Below are positions 42,013 to 50,670 of a stretch of 64,000 nucleotides of DNA, in pieces. Under the pieces are notes generated by a model that saw only the letters and a list, made by a program, of their open reading frames with translations, did not search any database and was not told the origin of the DNA. Positions within the stretch are counted from its first letter, which is position 1; the number at the start of each line of letters is the position of its first letter. The translations under genes were made by a program, and so were the position numbers. The stretch is from Polaromonas sp. Lineage in GTDB: Bacteria > Pseudomonadota > Gammaproteobacteria > Burkholderiales > Burkholderiaceae_C. The DNA is taken from NCBI RefSeq assembly GCF_012927485.1, contig NZ_JABBPC010000036.1, forward strand, positions 111,996 to 175,995, in the 5' to 3' direction.

Positions 42013-43038
42013 TTAACAGTGCCCTGAGAGGACGTGCAAGAAATCGCGTGCAAGACTTCCAAGTTCCTCATGCAGATAGCCACCTTCCTGCACGGCAACA
42101 CAGGGCAAACCAAGTTCGGAGATCGCCTGCGCCATTGACATGAAGCCTGCTGTGGATACACGGTGTGCCCCATGCGGGTCCTTTTCATGGGCATCGAATC
42201 CCAGCGACAGCACCAAGGCTTGGGGCGCGTAGCTGCGCACCGCCGCCAACACACTGGCCAGAGCACACATCACCTCGATATTCCCACTGCCCACCGGAAA
42301 CGGCACGTTGAGGTTGAAACCCAAGCCTTCACCTTCGCCACATTCGCCGGGCGTTCCGGAGAAGAACGGATAGAAGCCGTTGGGATCTCCATGGATGGAC
42401 GTAAAGAACACATCCGAGCGGTGGTAAAAAATGTCCTGCGTACCATTGCCGTGATGCACGTCCACATCAAGAATGGCCACCCTGTCGAATCGACCACGAA
42501 GCAGTTGCGCGGCAATGGCTGCATTGTTGAGATAACAAAAGCCGCCGACCTGCGAGCGCGTGGCATGATGACCTGGCGGGCGACACAAGGCGTAGGCCAA
42601 AGCCTCCCCTCCCATTACCGCCAGCGCCGCATCCGCCGCGCAGCCAGCTGCAGCAACGGCGGCCCACCATGTGCCTGCCGCAATTGGGCAAGCCGCATCC
42701 TGGCTGTAGAACCCGGCCTGCCCGACGATGCTCTCTGGCCGGTGCCGGAAGCGCCCCCCTGGATGCGTGTTGGCCACAATTTCCGCCCCGGCGTTAGGCA
42801 GCCGCGCCCACGCCTCATAACCCGTTTCGAGGAACTTAACCAACCCTGCATCATGCACCGCCAGCACGGCGTCAAGGCCATGGTAGGTCGAAGCGACCCG
42901 CTCAAATCCTGCGCCACCCAACGCATCGAAGATGACATTGGCGCGCGCTGTGGTCTCTGGATTGGGGACAAGCTGCCCCGCTTTCAGAAACATGCGTGGC
43001 TGATGCAGCGCCTGGAGATCGCTGTGAAAAACCTTCAT
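42013..43038 (-). CDS. Histone-deacetylase-family protein, acetylpolyamine-amidohydrolase-like
   Basis: A 341-residue class II HDAC-fold amidohydrolase, the length typical of bacterial acetylpolyamine amidohydrolases. The charge-relay histidines are His157-His158 in RPPGHHATRS. Zinc ligands are Asp193 and His195 in LDVDVHHGNGTQ and Asp282 in LGFDAHEKDPHG; the C-terminal QEGGY carries the likely transition-state Tyr. The enzyme removes acetyl groups from acetylated amines in the cytosol, releasing acetate. Lying inside a peptide-type importer operon, it probably deacylates the imported compound. The exact substrate is unknown. Confidence 0.9.
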   Translation of the reverse strand: MKVFHSDLQALHQPRMFLKAGQLVPNPETTARANVIFDALGGAGFERVASTYHGLDAVLAVHDAGLVKFLETGYEAWARLPNAGAEIVANTHPGGRFRHRPESIVGQAGFYSQDAACPIAAGTWWAAVAAAGCAADAALAVMGGEALAYALCRPPGHHATRSQVGGFCYLNNAAIAAQLLRGRFDRVAILDVDVHHGNGTQDIFYHRSDVFFTSIHGDPNGFYPFFSGTPGECGEGEGLGFNLNVPFPVGSGNIEVMCALASVLAAVRSYAPQALVLSLGFDAHEKDPHGAHRVSTAGFMSMAQAISELGLPCVAVQEGGYLHEELGSLARDFLHVLSGHC

Positions 43039-43075
43039 GGCGCGCTCCGTAAAGTTTTCTGGAAGTGAAGGCTGC

Positions 43076-44659
43076 TCACTTGGCGAAATATACCGAGTCG
43101 AAGCTCTCGTTCACGCCGATAGCCGTGGTCACCAGATTGCGAACGCGCTTGTTGTAGATCGTTGGAAAATTGATCTCGATCAGCCATCCCAGCGGCACGT
43201 CTTCCACCAGAAGCTTTTGAACATCAGCATAGTAACGTTTGCGGTCTTCGTCTTTCACAGCCGATGCGGCCTTGATAAACAGTTCATCAACACGCTCGTT
43301 GCTATAGCCTGAGGTGTTGGTATACGGAATACCTTTTTTAATGTTGGACGACAAATAGGTCCGAGACACACCGAGGGCGGGGTCGCCGTACTGGGTCAGG
43401 TAACTCACCAACATCTCGAAATCCCAGTTCGCCAACCGCTGGGTCCAGCCTGCGGCGTCGGTCGATTCGATCACCACGCGCAACCCCACTTTACCGAGGG
43501 ATTGCCGCACGTACTCGCTCAGGCGGTTCCAGGTCTCGCCGTAAGGAAGGCCGACCAGCTTGATGGTCGCACGTACGCCATCCTTGCCTTTTACCAGCCC
43601 CATGTCGTCCAGCAGCGCTTCTGCCTTCTTCCGGTCAAGCGGGTAAGGTTTTACATCGGCACTGTAAAAGCGGGTGGCGCTCGACACCGGGCCTGTCGCC
43701 ACCTTGGCATGACCGAACCAGATTTTGTCGCGAATGAACACACGATCCAGCGCATACATCACAGCCTGCCGAAAACGCTTGTCGTCCATGGGCTTGGAGC
43801 GGGTGTTGAACTCAATCCACGCCAGCGGAGAGAGAAACTCGTAGCCCTTGTTCGTGACCTCGAACTGAGGCAAGGACTTAAATCGATTGACGTCGAACAG
43901 CTCGATATCGCTGAAACTGGAAACGTCCACTTTTCCGCTTTCAAGCGCCACGGCCCGCGAGGCTGAATCGGGAATGATTTGGAAATAGATGCCATCAAGA
44001 TAGGGCAGACCGGGTTTCCAGTAGTTGTCGTTGCGAATCAGATGGATGTAAGCGCCTTTCTTCCACTCCTTCAACTTAAACGGACCGGTTCCAATGGGGG
44101 TCTGGTTGGCTGGGTTGGTTTTGAAATCGGTACCCTCATAAATATGACGCGGCACCATGGGTGCGCTGGATACTTCGAAGGACCCCAGGAAAGGCGCAAA
44201 CGGCTCTTTCAGTTTGAAGACGACCGTAAAGGCGTCGGGCGCAGTGACCGACGCCACGTGGCTGAAATTATTACGTGCGCGGGAATGCACTTCAGGCAGG
44301 AACTTGGTCGTCGTGAAGACCACGTCCGCAGCGGTAAAAGGCTTGCCGTCGTGCCATTTGACACCTTCCTGTAGTTTGAACGTATAGGTGAGGCCGTCTT
44401 CCGAAGCGGTCCAGGATTTAGCAAGGCCAGGCTGAGGATTGAGGTTGCTGTCATAGGTCAGCAGGCCCTGGTAGATCTTCCCGCCGACCATCTGCACACC
44501 GCTCAACTGGTTGAGTCCGAGCATCAGTGTAGGAGGCTCGGGGTTGACAATCATGTTAAGAGTGCCGCCACGCTGCTGCGCCAAAGCGGGAACCACGCTT
44601 GCCGCGACCAGGGCCATGCAGACGGCGCCTCGACTTAGAAAATTTATCATTCGTTTCAT
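43076..44659 (-). CDS. Periplasmic peptide-type substrate-binding protein (SBP family 5)
   Basis: A 527-residue protein started at the ATG at 44657-44659. A signal peptide (FLSRGAVCMALVAASVVPAL, cut after about residue 28) precedes the SBP_bac_5 domain: GGTLNMIVNPEPPTL, YTFKLQEGVKWHDGKPFTAA, VFTTTKFLPEVHSRARNNFS, PIGTGPFKLKEWKKGAYIHL and MYALDRVFIRDKIW. It delivers a solute to the adjacent permeases. Ligands of this family range from peptides to nickel, opines and modified amino acids. It is placed before the deacetylase, 35 bp after the NAD-kinase-like gene. Confidence 0.93.
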   Translation of the reverse strand: MKRMINFLSRGAVCMALVAASVVPALAQQRGGTLNMIVNPEPPTLMLGLNQLSGVQMVGGKIYQGLLTYDSNLNPQPGLAKSWTASEDGLTYTFKLQEGVKWHDGKPFTAADVVFTTTKFLPEVHSRARNNFSHVASVTAPDAFTVVFKLKEPFAPFLGSFEVSSAPMVPRHIYEGTDFKTNPANQTPIGTGPFKLKEWKKGAYIHLIRNDNYWKPGLPYLDGIYFQIIPDSASRAVALESGKVDVSSFSDIELFDVNRFKSLPQFEVTNKGYEFLSPLAWIEFNTRSKPMDDKRFRQAVMYALDRVFIRDKIWFGHAKVATGPVSSATRFYSADVKPYPLDRKKAEALLDDMGLVKGKDGVRATIKLVGLPYGETWNRLSEYVRQSLGKVGLRVVIESTDAAGWTQRLANWDFEMLVSYLTQYGDPALGVSRTYLSSNIKKGIPYTNTSGYSNERVDELFIKAASAVKDEDRKRYYADVQKLLVEDVPLGWLIEINFPTIYNKRVRNLVTTAIGVNESFDSVYFAK

Positions 44660-44694
44660 TATTCGTCTCCGGTTATTTCTAGTTTCCTGAACAC

Positions 44695-45807
44695 CTAAAA
44701 AGCTTCGCAACGGTAGAAGGCCTTGCTTCGGTAGCCGTTGATGACTTCGACATAACCCGTCATTTCAGCGGCCGCCGCCGCATGGCCCATGTCGGCAATA
44801 AATGGGCGACCCCGCAGGGAAATCAACTTTGAAGGAGTCGCCAGGACCGACACACCCTTGCGTCCAACCCGGCGAACCATCTCCGCGCTGAATTGCTGGT
44901 TACCACGGCCAAAGATATGTCCCTGCCCGCCAATACAAGTCACCAGAATGCGTGACGGCTTGCCCGACGTAAGTTCCAGCAACGCTGCGGCGGTAGCGTC
45001 ATGCAACACCAGCTCGCCGCCAACATAGGCGTCAACGCTCAACATGGAGGCCTGCCCCTTGAGGGCCTGCTTGACGGCCCATGTCGTTGAACCCGGTCCT
45101 ATCAAGTACATCTGATCCGGCTCCATCGTTTCCACAACGCTGGCCGCTATGGCCTGCGCCTGCACCGCATCGCCCGCCACTGAACGGACCTTTTTGCCCT
45201 GGAGCAGCCTGGGATCCTCGGGAGACGCGACATAGCCGAACAGGCTGGGTTCAATGCGGCCGCAACGCAAATCGTTTTCGTCGAGGTCCATAACCTCGCA
45301 CTGACAGACACGGCGCGCGTGAGAGCGTAAAAATTGCACTGCCAACGTGCCGGCCGCAGCGGGTGTGGTGGCAAAAACACCAGAATACATCTTCACTCCG
45401 GCAGGAATTCCCAGCACCGCGAAAGCATCGCCGACAGACTCGGCAATGTCACGAGCCGTACCGTCACCGCCTGCGAACAAGAGCAAATCGACCTGCATGA
45501 GCATCAAGCGGCGAGCCAGCTTGGCCGTGTCTTCGGCAGATCCTCTCGCTGGTTCGCGATACACGATTTCACAGCCCAGGCCGGCGGCGCTGGCCGCGTC
45601 CGCCCCCAGCGAACCGGAGCCCGTGATGATGGTCAGCTTCGCACCAAACTCCCGCAACGCGCTCAGCGCGTGGGTGGCACGGGCGACGGCCTGAGGCACC
45701 ACGCCCAGCGCTAGCGCCTGCTCGGCGACGCCATCGCTGCCCCGCAACGCCACAGGTCCACCAACACCCGCAAGGGCGTTGACAATCAGGCCAACACGCA
45801 AGTTCAT
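44695..45807 (-). CDS. ATP-NAD-kinase family protein (AcoX-like)
   Basis: A 370-residue protein started at the ATG at 45805-45807, overlapping the gcvPB-like stop by ATGA. It shows VGLIVNALAGVGGPVALRGS at residues 5-24, a NAD-kinase-type LLLFAGGDGTARDIAESVGD, GIPAGVKMYSGVFATTPAAA and YLIGPGSTTWAVKQAL. These are features of the ATP-NAD kinase-like family that includes AcoX of acetoin operons, a group whose reaction is not established. True NAD kinases are shorter and lack the long C-terminal domain. Its tight coupling to the P-protein-like genes implies a role in the same pathway. Confidence 0.85.
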   Translation of the reverse strand: MNLRVGLIVNALAGVGGPVALRGSDGVAEQALALGVVPQAVARATHALSALREFGAKLTIITGSGSLGADAASAAGLGCEIVYREPARGSAEDTAKLARRLMLMQVDLLLFAGGDGTARDIAESVGDAFAVLGIPAGVKMYSGVFATTPAAAGTLAVQFLRSHARRVCQCEVMDLDENDLRCGRIEPSLFGYVASPEDPRLLQGKKVRSVAGDAVQAQAIAASVVETMEPDQMYLIGPGSTTWAVKQALKGQASMLSVDAYVGGELVLHDATAAALLELTSGKPSRILVTCIGGQGHIFGRGNQQFSAEMVRRVGRKGVSVLATPSKLISLRGRPFIADMGHAAAAAEMTGYVEVINGYRSKAFYRCEAF

Positions 45808-47402
45808 GCGCCCAACTTCGCGGCTTGGCCGAGAAGCTTGCGCTGGTAGCCGCGCCACGTGATGGCCCACCGTTTGGGGTCGTCAAGACCGGAAGCATCA
45901 ATGGCATGCACCGGGCAATTGTGCGGCGCCGATCGGACGGTCTCGGGATCGGTGTAGGCCTCATGGGCGATGTGACGCATCACATCCACAAACTCATCCA
46001 GATCCGCTTGCGAATAGGACTCAGTAGGCTCGATCGTGGCGGGCTCAGGCACTACGAAAGGATGATGACTGGTCCAGTAGTGCACCCCAAAGTCGGCGGC
46101 CCGGATGCCAATCTGCTCAGAGTGAATGCCGGTGTCGGCGTGAAGCTTTTCCCAGCTGTAGCGAACTTGCTCAATACGCCGCTTGCCTGGCGCATAAGGT
46201 GCGCTGAGCCCTGGGATTTTCAACAACTCATGCATCATGTAATTGTTGTTGAGCACCGCGATTTCGGCCACTTCTCGCAACCCCTTCGCCCCCAGGTTCA
46301 TGGCCCAGGCATAGGCGCGCAACACGATGCTGGCAGTGCCCATGAACGCGGACACTTTGCCGATTGAATCGGGCCCCGCGTCTTCGACGCTATAGCGACC
46401 TTCCCGAAGCATTATTTTGGGAGACGGTAAAAAGCGTTCCAGCTCCCGCGTGACGCACATGGCACCCACAGCAGGGCCGCCACAGGCATGAGGCGTCGCG
46501 AACGTCTTGTGCAAATTGAAATGACACATGTCAAACCCGGCTTCCCGCGCACGGGTAATTCCCAGCAGGCCGTTCGCGTTGGCCTGATCGTAGATGTTCA
46601 ATCCCCCTGCGGCGCGAACCAGATCGGTGAACTGGCGGATTTTCTTGTTGAAGATTCCGGTGTCTTCCGGGTTGGTGATGATGAGGGCCGCGGTGCGGGG
46701 AGACAGCGCTGCGCGCAGGGCCTTCAGATCAGGGTAGCCGTCGGCGTCGGGATACAGGGTAATTACCTTATAGCCCAGCAGGCGGGCACAGGCTGCATCC
46801 GAGGGATGGGAGAAAATCGTCGTGATTACTTCATCGCGAACGCCGTAGCTGCCGGCATCTTCCTGATAGGCCCGCAACACCGCAAAATTGCCGTAAATCG
46901 CTTGCGAGCCGCTGCGCGCCTGCAGCGACACCGCATCCATGCCGGAGACTTCCATCAAGAGCGCGTGAACCTGGTGGAACATGTGCAGCAGGCCCTGGAC
47001 CGTGTCCGCATCCTGCAGCGGATGCAGCTCGGACATGCGGGCATCGCGCGCAAGCTGCTCGTTGATTTTCGGGTTGTATTTCATGGTGCAGGTGCCCTGA
47101 CCCACATCAACGTTCAGGTCTGCTCCCAGCGTCTGCTGCGATAAGCGCAGGTAGTGGCGTAGAACGCGGTTTTGCGACATCTCCGGCAGGTGCGGTGCCT
47201 GGATACGCAGCATTCCCGCGGGAATGCCCAACAACGTCTGGCTGGTCGCAGCGGCGACTTCCTGCTCCAGTTCGGGAACCAGCACGCCGCGCTCGCCGCG
47301 CTGTGACAGCTCGAAAATGACCGGCTCGTCCCAGCGCGCCTGGTGATAGCGGCGTAGGTTGGCGCGCCCATTCGTGAATCGGGACAAGGATATGTTGTGC
47401 AT
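45804..47402 (-). CDS. Glycine-decarboxylase P-protein subunit 2-like PLP enzyme (GcvPB-like paralogue)
   Basis: A 532-residue PLP enzyme matching GcvPB over its length. The PLP Schiff-base Lys299 lies in CHFNLHKTFATPHACGGP, and GTCTMKYNPKINEQLAR (103-119) is also conserved. Other hallmark stretches differ: the family's HGTNPAS is SHPSDAA here (198-204), the AGAQGE region reads ARSGSQAIYGN (162-172), and PNTLGLFE reads PEDTGIFN. Such changes around the active site suggest a substrate other than glycine. The gene follows gcvPA-like by 8 bp and overlaps the NAD-kinase-like gene. No gcvH or gcvT is nearby. The start is set at the ATG at 47400-47402. Confidence 0.85.
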   Translation of the reverse strand: MHNISLSRFTNGRANLRRYHQARWDEPVIFELSQRGERGVLVPELEQEVAAATSQTLLGIPAGMLRIQAPHLPEMSQNRVLRHYLRLSQQTLGADLNVDVGQGTCTMKYNPKINEQLARDARMSELHPLQDADTVQGLLHMFHQVHALLMEVSGMDAVSLQARSGSQAIYGNFAVLRAYQEDAGSYGVRDEVITTIFSHPSDAACARLLGYKVITLYPDADGYPDLKALRAALSPRTAALIITNPEDTGIFNKKIRQFTDLVRAAGGLNIYDQANANGLLGITRAREAGFDMCHFNLHKTFATPHACGGPAVGAMCVTRELERFLPSPKIMLREGRYSVEDAGPDSIGKVSAFMGTASIVLRAYAWAMNLGAKGLREVAEIAVLNNNYMMHELLKIPGLSAPYAPGKRRIEQVRYSWEKLHADTGIHSEQIGIRAADFGVHYWTSHHPFVVPEPATIEPTESYSQADLDEFVDVMRHIAHEAYTDPETVRSAPHNCPVHAIDASGLDDPKRWAITWRGYQRKLLGQAAKLGA

Positions 47403-47410
47403 GGCTGGAT

Positions 47411-48805
47411 TCATTTCTTGAGGATGGTGGCAAGTGCTTCGCACAAGGTGGCGACGTCTTCCTGGCTATGCACTTCGGTAAAGCTGTACAGCGCGCACTG
47501 GCCCAGCGCGGGAAATGCAAGGCTGAGGTCGTGGCCGCCAAAAATATCCTGTTCAAGCAGCGCGCTGTTGATTGTCTGGACCGATTTTCCGCTGGCATCG
47601 AAGTTCACCACGAACTCCTTGAAGTGCACCTGCTCGGCATGCGGTATGTGTATACCCGGCACGGCGCCCAGCTGCTGCTTGGCATACGCGTTGCGGCAGA
47701 TGATGGTGTAGGCTAGGTCTCGCATGCCTTGCGGGCCCATCAAGGCCATATACACCCCGGCGGTGATGCCCCAAAGAGCGGCGGCGGTACCGACAAACTC
47801 ATTGCCGTTTTCTCGCTTGTCAAACGACGTGCGGCTGTAAGCCACGTCACCGAAACCGTACTCGCCCGGCACCTTGGTGGGCGCAATACCGAACAGCCGT
47901 GAAGGGTACTGCAGCACCAGCGCCTCGTCGTCATGCGTGCCGATGAAGCCGCCGTGCCCGCCGCCATAGCTCATGTGCATGCCCAGCGACTGGATATCGC
48001 CACACACAATATCCGCGCCGTAAGTTGCCGGAGGCGCAATCACCCCCAGGGAGCTCGGATCCACGCCGACCACCAGCAAGGCGCCGCAGGCATGAACGGC
48101 CGCCGCAATGGCCGGACCGTCCTGAATCACGCCCAAATAAGACGGGTTATCAAGAAAAAGGCAAGCGACTTCTTCGTTCAGCAGGCTTGCCAGTCGCCCC
48201 ATGTCCAAGGTTCCTGTGGCGAGATCAAAAGGAACGCGGCGGAACTCGAGGTCGCTGCGGCCATAGTTTTGCATGACCGAATACTTGTCTGGGCTTACAT
48301 GCTCGGCCACCAGCACCACCCGGCGGCCGGTGTGACGTCCGGCCATCCGCACTGCCGTGGCTGCGGCCTGATGGCCATCGAACGTCGGAATACTGACAAC
48401 TTCCATCTCCAGCATCTCACCCATCATGCTGGCGTACTCAAACAGTGCCTGAAAACGGCCCGCGTCGTCGTAGGGCTCACCGGCATAGGCTGTTAGGAAC
48501 TCGCTGCGGCCGTTGATTTCATCGCACACGGCTGGCACATGGTGCTGGTAGCAGCCGCCGCCAAGAAAGCTGAGCGCCTCGGCGCAGGACGTGTTCTTGG
48601 CCAGCAGCGACTGCACGTGGCGCTTAAGTCTATGCTCGGAAAGAAATGGATCGGGCAGGCTCAGGGGGCGCTGCATGCGCAACTCTGGAGGAATCTCTGC
48701 GTAAAGTTCGTCCATGGAGCTTGCGCCTATCGCTGCAAGCATCCTTGCCTTGACCTCTGGGACCGAATTGGGTATGTAAGGATAAACGTGAATCGAATTT
48801 GTCAT
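47411..48805 (-). CDS. Glycine-decarboxylase P-protein subunit 1-like (GcvPA-like paralogue)
   Basis: A 464-residue protein of the GcvPA family, first gene of the operon. It keeps the fold type and parts of the sequence: SFLGGGCYQHHVPAVCDEIN, GRSEFLTAYAGEPYDDAGRF, QALFEYASMM, GVDPSSLGVIAPP and CGDIQSLGMHMSYGGGHGGF. In true GcvPA proteins the segment after AYTPYQ is EISQG and a later RREKATSNICTNQ signature is present; here these read EPYDDAGR and KRENGNEFVGTAAAL. The pair is thus a divergent P-protein, predicted to decarboxylate an unidentified amino acid or amine derivative. It is divergent from a GcvA-like LysR gene. Confidence 0.85.
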   Translation of the reverse strand: MTNSIHVYPYIPNSVPEVKARMLAAIGASSMDELYAEIPPELRMQRPLSLPDPFLSEHRLKRHVQSLLAKNTSCAEALSFLGGGCYQHHVPAVCDEINGRSEFLTAYAGEPYDDAGRFQALFEYASMMGEMLEMEVVSIPTFDGHQAAATAVRMAGRHTGRRVVLVAEHVSPDKYSVMQNYGRSDLEFRRVPFDLATGTLDMGRLASLLNEEVACLFLDNPSYLGVIQDGPAIAAAVHACGALLVVGVDPSSLGVIAPPATYGADIVCGDIQSLGMHMSYGGGHGGFIGTHDDEALVLQYPSRLFGIAPTKVPGEYGFGDVAYSRTSFDKRENGNEFVGTAAALWGITAGVYMALMGPQGMRDLAYTIICRNAYAKQQLGAVPGIHIPHAEQVHFKEFVVNFDASGKSVQTINSALLEQDIFGGHDLSLAFPALGQCALYSFTEVHSQEDVATLCEALATILKK

Positions 48806-48930
48806 GCCTAAAGTTCATCCTTTTAAGATCATCCCCGTTAAATACAGGGATGAACAAAGTGTCTCGGGATAGGCAATGCACGACAAATGATAATTTTTTA
48901 CGTATAGGATAAGTTTATCTAATAGACTTA
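48806..48930. promoter_or_regulatory. Divergent promoter region of the P-protein-like operon and its LysR gene
   Basis: The 125-bp AT-rich interval has GATAA-GT-TTATC (inverted repeat, 48908-48919) followed by CTAAT at 48919-48923, next to the LysR start. CTAAT is the core reported for GcvA sites in Escherichia coli. Binding by the adjacent LysR is inference. No clear Shine-Dalgarno precedes the LysR ATG, so that transcript may be leaderless-like or weakly translated. Confidence 0.5.
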
Positions 48931-49833
48931 ATGCCAATGGCCAGCCTTCTGATCAATCTCAATACCTTACGCGCCTTCGAAGCCACCGCTCGCAAGAACA
49001 GCTTCACTCTTGCCGCTCAAGAACTTTGCGTGACACAGGCGGCGGTCAGTCATCAGGTTCGGCAGATTGAGGAAGTGCTTGGCGTCCGCCTGTTTGAGCG
49101 CGCCCACCGGCGCGTCACGCTCACCGATGCCGGTACTCGCGTTTACGGCACGATTTCCAACGCATTTCGAGACATTGACAGCACGCTTCGGGAAGTGCGG
49201 GCGCAGGGCGCGGCCAAGACGACACTCACGGTGCAGGTAACACCGTCGTTTGGCTCACGCTGGCTGGCGCGCCGCCTGCATTGGTTCTGGGCTCAGTACC
49301 CCGAGATTGACCTGCACATTTACCACGCCCTGCCGCATGAGCAGTATGACGTGCACCGCGTAGACCTCGCGATCAAATGGGGCCACAAGAGCTGGGGCTC
49401 CCTGCACTCGGAGGTCCTATTTGAGTGCCAGTTGCTACCCGTATGCTCACCCAGATATCTGCGCCCGGAACATCCCCTTCACAAGCCAGAAGATCTGTTG
49501 CACTATGCCCTGTTGCACGAAGACAGTTACGAGGACTGGGCAGCCTGGTTCCGTGCTGCGGAGGTTTCCCAGCCCATTCCTATGCGCGGGCCCATCATCA
49601 ACGACAGCAATACCCTGATTGAAGCCGCGCTCAACCTGCAAGGCATTGCACTGGGGCGGCTTCCGCTGATACGGGAGCAATTGCAGGAAGGCTTGCTGGT
49701 CAGTCCGTTTGACCTCACCATCAAATGCGAAGGTGCCTATCACCTGGTCTACGACGAGAAAGTCTCATCCAGCGAAGCTTTCAAGAAATTTAGGACCTTT
49801 CTGATTGAACAGGTCCGCGCGCAGGCCTCATGA
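48931..49833 (+). CDS. GcvA-like LysR-family regulator
   Basis: A 300-residue LysR regulator of the GcvA type. The helix-turn-helix is in [20 protein letters not shown] then [39 protein letters not shown]. The effector domain contains [20 protein letters not shown] and [13 protein letters not shown], and later [20 protein letters not shown], the standard GcvA-like features. It is divergent from the nine-gene operon and almost surely controls it, probably in response to the imported compound or a product. A second in-frame Met at codon 3 is possible. Confidence 0.92.
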   Translation: MPMASLLINLNTLRAFEATARKNSFTLAAQELCVTQAAVSHQVRQIEEVLGVRLFERAHRRVTLTDAGTRVYGTISNAFRDIDSTLREVRAQGAAKTTLTVQVTPSFGSRWLARRLHWFWAQYPEIDLHIYHALPHEQYDVHRVDLAIKWGHKSWGSLHSEVLFECQLLPVCSPRYLRPEHPLHKPEDLLHYALLHEDSYEDWAAWFRAAEVSQPIPMRGPIINDSNTLIEAALNLQGIALGRLPLIREQLQEGLLVSPFDLTIKCEGAYHLVYDEKVSSSEAFKKFRTFLIEQVRAQAS

Positions 49834-50670
49834 TCGCTGAGTGAGCCAAGGCTTCCAGGCAGAGGCCCGCGCCCTGCGTCCAAGGCTGGAAACGGCCTGA
49901 TGCCTCGATGCGAAAATGACGCTACTTTGGCGTTGGAATTTCAAACTCAGCAAACCGGCCAATGCTTTCAAGCCAGCCCGCATGATCAACTTTTGCTTGA
50001 TGTAAGACCGCGTTCTCTCTTCGCCATAGGCATGCATGTCGCAGAACAGGCTTTTCTTCCAGCCCTCAAGTCGACCGCCTTGCCTTCCTTGTCACTGCGC
50101 GGTAGGGATATTTCCAGGCACCGTTGACCTTGATATAGGTTTTGTCTATGCGCCACCCGCCCACCGGGCGTTAATGGTCGCAAAAGACTTTTCCAAGCGG
50201 CGGAAAAAAACCGAATCGCCCAGCGATGGATGGAAAAGTGATTGAGCTGAACGACGACGAATCAACAAGGTCCCGCCGTTTTGGGATAGGGGTTTATTTG
50301 GCGCCAAAACATGCTTGTCCGCATGGATGCTCAGAGCATCGTGAAGTTTACTAGCGGTCCGGTAGCCGGGTCGTGCCACACTCCACACAGACCGGCGTTG
50401 CCCGTGGGCAGGCCATCAGCGCGGGTAAACCGAGTGGGCACGTCTTTTCCTGAGCGCCAGTCTGCCTCATAAAGGGCTGCTGCCGGCACGATGCCATGCC
50501 GGCCCTGGCGCCAGGTGCTGCCGCATCGTTAAAGTCACTCCTGGTGAGCGGTCAATTTGCCTGTGATTGCCGCCCGGCCTGTTGCCCCTGCGCCATTGAG
50601 GCGACGGATTGGTTCCAAAATGAAAGACGCCTGACCCCGGTTCAGGGTTCAACCCATAATCAGAGTTGCT
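49834..50670. other. Decayed stretch between the LysR and the histidine-kinase pseudogene
   Basis: No intact gene. It holds the IS6 transposase remnant at about 50040-50245. The remainder shows no recognisable protein sequence. Confidence 0.5.
50040..50245 (-). pseudogene. IS6-family transposase remnant
   Basis: On the minus strand the reading includes LEKSFATINARWAGGWRI-like sequence followed by DKTYIKVNGAWKYPYRAV. It aligns with LEKVFRKHKRPVGGSWRMDE and TYIKVKGAWKYLYRAV of the IS6 copy at 14949-15614. The first catalytic Asp region is altered (Asp-Lys instead of Asp-Glu), and a base loss follows YRAV. It is a third, heavily decayed copy of the same element in the window. Confidence 0.7.
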
